DNA of 64,000 nucleotides from an uncultured Eubacteriales bacterium (lineage in GTDB: Bacteria > Bacillota > Clostridia > Oscillospirales > Oscillospiraceae): assembly GCA_900544975.1 (NCBI GenBank), contig UQXI01000009.1, forward strand, positions 1-64,000. The letters run 5' to 3'. The position numbers and the translations under genes are program-made. This document shows, piece by piece, positions 59,485 through 64,000 of this stretch (within the stretch, counting starts at the first letter, position 1; each line of letters begins with the position of its first letter). The notes under the pieces are model-generated. The model saw only the letters and a list, made by a program, of their open reading frames with translations. It ran no database searches and had not been told where the DNA came from.

Positions 59485-60492
59485 ATGAAAATGCGCTTTC
59501 TCAGTATGCTGCTGGCAATCTGCCTGCTGCTCTCCACCGGCGTCCTGGCGTCTGCGCCAGAGGCCGTGACCGGCAACGCCCAGCCCCTGGAGACCGGCAT
59601 GGAACTGACGCTGGTGCTGCATGCCGTGACCACCAACGGAAAAATCCTGGTGTCCTACCCGGAGGAGCTGGAGCTGCTGGAAACCACAACTGGCTTCGGC
59701 GATGAGGTCCTGTGGGACATCCACCCCGTAAAGCCCGGCGAGCTCTCCCTGGCCTGGATCAGCGCCAAGGACGTGCCGGCCGAAACCACAGCCCTGACCC
59801 TGACCCTGGCAGGCGACCCTGGCAGCTACACTTTCCAGGTGTCCGCCCAGGAGCTCCAGCGCAACGGCGCCCAGGTGACGTGCCCGGACTTTTCCGTGAA
59901 CGGCCGGATCGAGCACGACACCCCCTGTCCCTCCCTGGCCTTCCAGGACCTGTCCCAGACCGCGTGGTATCACGCCGGGGTGGACTATGTGCTGAACCAG
60001 AACCTGATGATCGGCGTGAGCGACACCCGCTTCTGCCCCGGCGCCACCATGAACCGGGCCATGATGGTCACCGTGCTCTACCGCCTGGCAGGAGAGCCGG
60101 ACGTCTCCAAGCTGGCCAACCCCTTCCAGGACGTGAAGGCCGGTACGTACTACTCCGACGCAGTCCGCTGGGCCGCGGCCAACGAAATCGCCTGCGGTGT
60201 GACCGACACCCGCTTCCAACCCAACGGTCTCATGACCCGGGAGCAGATGGCAACCTTCCTCTACCGCTATGCCAAGCTCCAGCAGGAGGACACCACCGCC
60301 ACCCTGACCGGGTTCCCCGACGGCGCCTCCGTCAGCGCCTGGGCCAAGGACGCCATGCAATGGGCCGTGGGCTCTGGGCTGATCCAGGGCACCGAGGAGA
60401 ACGGGAAGATCCTCCTGAACCCCCAGGGCAACTCCACCCGGGCGCAGGTCGCAGTGATCCTCATGCGCTTCCTGGAGGGCGGCGTACAGTAA
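59485..60492 (+). CDS. SLH protein with cohesin-like N-terminal region
   Basis: 335 residues. The ATG at 59485 is 10 nt after aaagga. Signal peptide to about residue 22. Residues about 30-145 are beta-rich and carry a cohesin-like run of elements (MELTLVLHAVTTNGKILVSY; PEELELLETTTGFG; LSLAWISAKD; ALTLTLAG; GSYTFQV); the match is by eye and shorter than a classical 140-residue cohesin. Three SLH repeats (about 151-335) anchor it to the wall (FCPGATMNRAMMVTVLYRLAG; FQDVKAGTYYSDAVRWAAA; TREQMATFLYRYA). As the last gene of the operon after a dockerin-bearing protease, it could be the wall receptor for that protease. Confidence 0.85.
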   Translation: MKMRFLSMLLAICLLLSTGVLASAPEAVTGNAQPLETGMELTLVLHAVTTNGKILVSYPEELELLETTTGFGDEVLWDIHPVKPGELSLAWISAKDVPAETTALTLTLAGDPGSYTFQVSAQELQRNGAQVTCPDFSVNGRIEHDTPCPSLAFQDLSQTAWYHAGVDYVLNQNLMIGVSDTRFCPGATMNRAMMVTVLYRLAGEPDVSKLANPFQDVKAGTYYSDAVRWAAANEIACGVTDTRFQPNGLMTREQMATFLYRYAKLQQEDTTATLTGFPDGASVSAWAKDAMQWAVGSGLIQGTEENGKILLNPQGNSTRAQVAVILMRFLEGGVQ

Positions 60493-60542
60493 GCCAGGCT
60501 CTCCGGGACAAGGGATTTTAAAACATACCATTATACAGGAAT

Positions 60543-60580
60543 CAGCCAACCCCGTTTTGAGGTTGGCTGGTTCTTTTTTT
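60543..60580 (+). terminator. Terminator of the surface-protein operon
   Basis: A 9-bp stem cagccaacc (60543-60551) with ggttggctg (60561-60569), then GTTC and seven T's. Confidence 0.9.
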
Positions 60581-60601
60581 GCAAAAAACCATGGAAAGGG
60601 G

Positions 60602-60630
60602 TTGCGATTGTGGGCGGAATCTGATACAAT
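60602..60630 (+). promoter_or_regulatory. Promoter of the hdr operon
   Basis: TTGCGA (60602-60607), a 17-nt spacer and TACAAT (60625-60630). The leader contains a short hairpin tcggta/taccga near 60649-60666. Confidence 0.65.
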
Positions 60631-60705
60631 CCTGTCGGTAAAAAAATATCGGTACATGCATACCGAATTTGGAAATTTACGCCAATGGCAGGAGGGAACA
60701 ATCCC

Positions 60706-61485
60706 ATGGTACTGAATTACTACCCAGGCTGCACCCTGAAAAATCAGGCGGCAGATCTGGACCACTACGCCAGAGTTTCCGCAGAGGCCCTGGGCATTAC
60801 CCTGGCTGAGCTGCCCCAGTGGCAGTGCTGCGGCGGAGTGTATCCCATGGCCGCCGATGAGATCGCCACCCGCCTGTCCGCAGTCCGGGCCCTGGCCGGA
60901 GCCGAAACGGGAACGCTGGTGACGGTCTGCTCGGCCTGCCACCAGGTGCTGAAACGAACCAACCAGGACCTGAAGCGGGACGAGACATTTCGCGACCGGG
61001 TCAATCGCTATATGGGCGCGCCCCAGCCCTATGTGGGGCAGACCCGGGTGGTCCACTTTCTGGAGCTGCTGCGGGACACAGTGGGGTTTGACCGCCTGAA
61101 AGAGGCGGTGAAACGTCCCCTCACCGGCCGGAAAATCGGGGCCTACTACGGCTGCCTCCTGCTCCGGCCCAGAAAGGATATGGACATGGACGATCCGGAA
61201 AATCCCCGGATTTTGGAGGACTTCCTCCGGGCCCTGGGTGCGGAGCCGGTGATCTACGCCATGCGCAACGAATGCTGCGGCGGCTACGTGACCCTGGAGA
61301 GCCGGACCCAGGCAGAAGCCCAGGCCCGGAAGGTCCTGGATAACGCCGTTGCCCTGGGCGCGGAGCAGCTGGTGACGGCTTGCCCCCTGTGCAAGTACAA
61401 CCTGACCCGGAATGCCCATGGGCTCCCCATCGTATATTTCACCCAGCTGCTGGCTCAGGCCCTGGGTCTAACGGAGGAGGGATAA
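60706..61485 (+). CDS. hdrB: CoB-CoM heterodisulfide reductase-like subunit B
   Basis: 259 residues. ATG at 60706, 10 nt after aggagg. Two CCG domains with cysteine motifs: YYPGCTLK, QCCGG, CSACHQVL in the first half; YYGCLLLRP, NECCGGYV, ACPLCKYNL in the second. These bind the unusual noncubane 4Fe-4S clusters that reduce a disulfide or related substrate in HdrB. In a non-methanogen the natural acceptor is unknown; it forms a complex with HdrC and HdrA. Confidence 0.93.
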   Translation: MVLNYYPGCTLKNQAADLDHYARVSAEALGITLAELPQWQCCGGVYPMAADEIATRLSAVRALAGAETGTLVTVCSACHQVLKRTNQDLKRDETFRDRVNRYMGAPQPYVGQTRVVHFLELLRDTVGFDRLKEAVKRPLTGRKIGAYYGCLLLRPRKDMDMDDPENPRILEDFLRALGAEPVIYAMRNECCGGYVTLESRTQAEAQARKVLDNAVALGAEQLVTACPLCKYNLTRNAHGLPIVYFTQLLAQALGLTEEG

Positions 61486-61486
61486 G

Positions 61487-61873
61487 ATGGAGCATCCGAA
61501 TATGGTACAGGAAATTTGCCGCATCACTGGGGTGAACCCACGGAAATGTATGCGCTGCGGCAAATGCTCGGCAACCTGCCCGGCTTATGGGGAGATGGAG
61601 TACCACCCCCACCAGTTTGTGGCTATGATTGAGCGGGGCGCAGTGGAGGAGCTGCTGGCCTCCCAGGCCATTTGGCGCTGCCTGTCCTGCATGGCCTGCC
61701 TGGAGCGGTGCCCCCGGGGCGTGGAGCCCGCCCGGCTGGTGGAGGCGGTCCGGCTGATGGTGATCCGCCAGGCGGGGAACAATCACCTGCTGCCGGACCA
61801 GATCCCGGCGCTGCTGGATGAGGAAATGCCCCAGCAGGCCCTGGTCAGCGCCCTGCGGAAATACGGAAAGTGA
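61487..61873 (+). CDS. hdrC: Heterodisulfide reductase-like subunit C (4Fe-4S ferredoxin)
   Basis: 128 residues, 1 bp after hdrB. Two classical 4Fe-4S motifs: CMRCGKCSATCPAYG and CLSCMACLERCPRG. In HdrABC it carries electrons from HdrA to the HdrB active site. Confidence 0.93.
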   Translation: MEHPNMVQEICRITGVNPRKCMRCGKCSATCPAYGEMEYHPHQFVAMIERGAVEELLASQAIWRCLSCMACLERCPRGVEPARLVEAVRLMVIRQAGNNHLLPDQIPALLDEEMPQQALVSALRKYGK

Positions 61874-61885
61874 GGAAAGTCGCCT

Positions 61886-63877
61886 ATGGAGAGAATTGGC
61901 GTGTTTGTCTGCTGGTGCGGCTCGAACATTGCTGCAACGGTAGATGTGGCCAAGGTCGCCCAGACCTTGGCAAAGGAACCCGGGGTGGTCTACGCCGCGG
62001 ATTATCCCTACATGTGCTCCGAAGCCGGGCAAAACCTGGTGATCCAGACCATCCGGGAATACCGGCTCACCGGTGTGGTGATTTGCTCCTGCTCCCCCCG
62101 GATGCATGAGGCCACATTCCGCAAGGCGGTGAGCCGGGCAGGGTTGAACCCCTATCTGCTGGAAATTGCCAACATCCGGGAGCAGTGCTCCTGGATTCAT
62201 AAAAACAAAGAGGAAGCTACGGAAAAGGCTGTGATTCTGGGCCGGGCAGCCATTGCCAAGGTTCACCTGAACGCCCCCCTGACGGCCGGGCAGAGCCCTG
62301 TGACCAAGCGGGCTCTGGTCATTGGCGGCGGCATCGCCGGCATTCAGACGGCGTTGGACATTGCCGAGGCCGGGTTTGAAGTGGATCTGGTGGAGAAGGA
62401 GCCTACCATCGGAGGGAAAATGGCCCAGATTGACAAGACCTTTCCCACCCTGGACTGTGCCGCCTGCATCCTGACCCCCAAAATGGTGGATGCGGCCCAG
62501 CATGAGCGGATCCACATTATGGCCTATTCCCAGGTGGAGTCGGTCAAGGGATTTGTGGGAAATTTCTCGGTGACCATCCGTCACAAGGCCCGGTTTGTGG
62601 ATGAGACCAAGTGCACCGGCTGCGGCCTATGTACGGAAAAATGCCCCCAGAAGAAGGCGCCCAATGCCTTCAACCTGGGGTTGGACTGCCGCCGGGCCAT
62701 TTACATCCCCTTTGCCCAGGCAGTGCCCAAGGTTGCCACCATTGACCCGGACTTCTGCACCATGCTGAAAACCGGCAAGTGCGGCGTCTGCGCCAAGGTC
62801 TGCACCGCCGGGGCCATTGATTACCGGCAGACAGACCGGCTGGAGGAGCGGCAATATGGCGCCATTGTGGCCGCCACCGGCTTCCGCCCCATTTCACTGG
62901 AACCGTACGGGGAGTACGCCTATGGCCAGAGCCCCGATGTGGTCACCTCCCTGGAGCTGGAGCGGCTGATGAATGCCGCCGGTCCCACAGGCGGGACCCT
63001 CCTGCGCCCCTCCGACGGAAAGCATCCCCATACCCTGGTATTCGTCCAGTGCGTGGGTTCCCGGTGTGACGGAGACGGCCGGGGCAAGTCCTATTGCTCC
63101 AAAATCTGCTGCATGTACACCGCCAAGCACACCATGCTCTGCCGGGAAAAGTACCCGGACACCGAAGTGTATGTGTTTTACATCGACGTCCGGACGCCAG
63201 GCAAGGGATTCGACGAGTTCTACCGCCGGGCGGTGGAGGAGTATGGCGTCCACTACATCAAGGGCCAGGTGGGGAAGGTGGTCCCCCAGGGGGGCAAGCT
63301 CCTGGTGCAGGCCTCGGACCTGCTGGAAAACCGCCAGCTCCATATTGAGGCGGACATGGTGATTCTGGCTGCGGCCATGGAGCCGGACCCCTCTGCCCGG
63401 CCGTTGGCCACCATGCTGACGGCCTCCATGGACACCAACGACTTCTTTACAGAGGCCCACCCCAAGCTCCGGCCCGTGGAGAGCCCTACAGCGGGCATTT
63501 TCCTCTCCGGCGCCTGCCAGGGCCCCAAGGACATTCCGGAGACGGTGGCCCAGGCGGGCGCCGCTGCGGCCAAGGTGATCGGTCTGCTGGCCAAGGATCA
63601 TCTCACTTGCAACCCCTGCGTAGCGCGACCGGATGAGGCGATGTGCAACGGCTGCTCCGCCTGTGAGAAGGTGTGTCCATACGGCGCCATTACGTATGAG
63701 GACAAGGAGTTCCGGGGGCCGGACCGAAAGCCGGTTATGCGCCGGGTGGCCCAGGTGAATCCGGCGGTGTGTCAAGGCTGTGGAGCCTGCACAGTGGCCT
63801 GCCCATCGGGGGCCATGGACCTTCTGGGCTTTTCCAACCGGCAAATCATGGCGGAGGTGGATGCCATATGCAAGTGA
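61886..63877 (+). CDS. hdrA: Heterodisulfide reductase-like subunit A (FAD, iron-sulfur)
   Basis: 663 residues. N-terminal domain with [15 protein letters not shown] and [15 protein letters not shown] cluster cysteines; an FAD-binding segment [33 protein letters not shown]; a ferredoxin-like insert [13 protein letters not shown] and CGVCAKVC; and two C-terminal 4Fe-4S motifs, [14 protein letters not shown] and [14 protein letters not shown]. HdrA is the flavin-based bifurcating subunit. All cluster cysteines that I can identify are present, with no in-frame TGA selenocysteine needed. Confidence 0.94.
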   Translation: MERIGVFVCWCGSNIAATVDVAKVAQTLAKEPGVVYAADYPYMCSEAGQNLVIQTIREYRLTGVVICSCSPRMHEATFRKAVSRAGLNPYLLEIANIREQCSWIHKNKEEATEKAVILGRAAIAKVHLNAPLTAGQSPVTKRALVIGGGIAGIQTALDIAEAGFEVDLVEKEPTIGGKMAQIDKTFPTLDCAACILTPKMVDAAQHERIHIMAYSQVESVKGFVGNFSVTIRHKARFVDETKCTGCGLCTEKCPQKKAPNAFNLGLDCRRAIYIPFAQAVPKVATIDPDFCTMLKTGKCGVCAKVCTAGAIDYRQTDRLEERQYGAIVAATGFRPISLEPYGEYAYGQSPDVVTSLELERLMNAAGPTGGTLLRPSDGKHPHTLVFVQCVGSRCDGDGRGKSYCSKICCMYTAKHTMLCREKYPDTEVYVFYIDVRTPGKGFDEFYRRAVEEYGVHYIKGQVGKVVPQGGKLLVQASDLLENRQLHIEADMVILAAAMEPDPSARPLATMLTASMDTNDFFTEAHPKLRPVESPTAGIFLSGACQGPKDIPETVAQAGAAAAKVIGLLAKDHLTCNPCVARPDEAMCNGCSACEKVCPYGAITYEDKEFRGPDRKPVMRRVAQVNPAVCQGCGACTVACPSGAMDLLGFSNRQIMAEVDAICK

Positions 63878-64000
63878 ACCAGAATTTTCAGCCCACCATT
63901 GTAGCGTTTTGCTGCAACTGGTGCTCTTATGCCGGGGCGGACCTCAGCGGCACCAACCGGTTGTCCTATCCCGCCAACATAAAAATCATTCGCATTCCCT
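63868..64000 (+). CDS. mvhD: MvhD-type hydrogenase iron-sulfur subunit, 5' end
   Basis: The ATG at 63868 overlaps hdrA by 10 bp; 44 codons are seen before the window ends. The start [20 protein letters not shown] with [12 protein letters not shown] and [11 protein letters not shown] is characteristic of MvhD/FrhD-type electron-transfer subunits, which pass electrons from a hydrogenase, formate dehydrogenase or Flox-type NADH module into HdrA. Confidence 0.88.
   Translation, partial: MQVNQNFQPTIVAFCCNWCSYAGADLSGTNRLSYPANIKIIRIP

Noticed and set aside
59140..61419. 759-residue open frame on the minus strand
   Set aside because: Runs opposite three genuine genes (subtilase end, SLH protein, hdrB) and crosses their terminator.

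Overview
The window is GC-rich clostridial chromosome, most likely a gut Oscillospiraceae-type anaerobe (Flavonifractor/Lawsonibacter/Intestinimonas-like). This assignment is inference from gene content: S-layer-homology (SLH) proteins, anaerobic tetrapyrrole and corrin synthesis, HdrABC-MvhD flavin-based electron transfer, Gram-positive ribosome binding sites and several TTG starts. No rRNA, phage module, transposase or CRISPR array is present.

Layout. 1-2.6 kb: the end of a Pro/Glu repeat protein and an SLH-anchored polysaccharide deacetylase. 2.6-10.7 kb: intergenic inverted-repeat elements flanking a minus-strand, translationally coupled three-gene operon. Its first gene encodes a 1574-residue protein combining HD, helical-repeat, NadD-like nucleotidyltransferase, GNAT-like and phosphoribosyltransferase-like regions. 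It is followed by a lactate/malate-dehydrogenase-like protein and a flavoprotein. No function is known to me for this set. 10.7-12.0 kb: a FliB-type protein lysine methylase and a 67-residue companion.

12.1-31.9 kb: a cobalamin riboswitch with terminator controls 17 tightly packed genes. They cover glutamyl-tRNA to uroporphyrinogen III (HemA, L, B, C, D), then precorrin-2 and the whole anaerobic corrin pathway to cobyric acid and cobinamide phosphate. Three fusion proteins occur: CbiK-CbiL, CbiJ-CbiE-CbiT and CobA-HemD. The operon ends in a HAD phosphatase. Adenosyltransferase and nucleotide-loop genes are absent from the window.

32-48 kb: a MATE exporter, tRNAs (CAU, Trp, Thr), and a hairpin-rich element carrying a four-helix-bundle (IVS/S23-type) protein. 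A divergent ABC exporter and two-component system follow, flanked by tRNA-Thr and a 3'-half relic of tRNA-Thr. Next come a heavy-metal/Mn-type permease with a structured leader, a hexosamine module (NahK-like kinase, ROK-type kinase, NagA), a second MATE protein, an SLH protein and tRNA-Gly.

48-60.6 kb: an ArsR-like regulator reads away from a surface-protein operon. That operon encodes a BspA-type leucine-rich-repeat/SLH protein, a 1850-residue subtilase with an internal dockerin-like segment, and a small protein with a cohesin-like region plus SLH repeats. Together they suggest a cell-surface protease docking arrangement. Both large genes contain sharply AT-rich inner segments. 60.6-64 kb: HdrB, HdrC, HdrA and the start of MvhD.

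Most unusual items: the HD/NadD-like operon, the hairpin array with the four-helix-bundle gene, the roughly 108-bp inverted-repeat family with covarying stems, the dockerin/cohesin-like pair, and the tRNA-Thr direct repeat around the ABC/two-component block.
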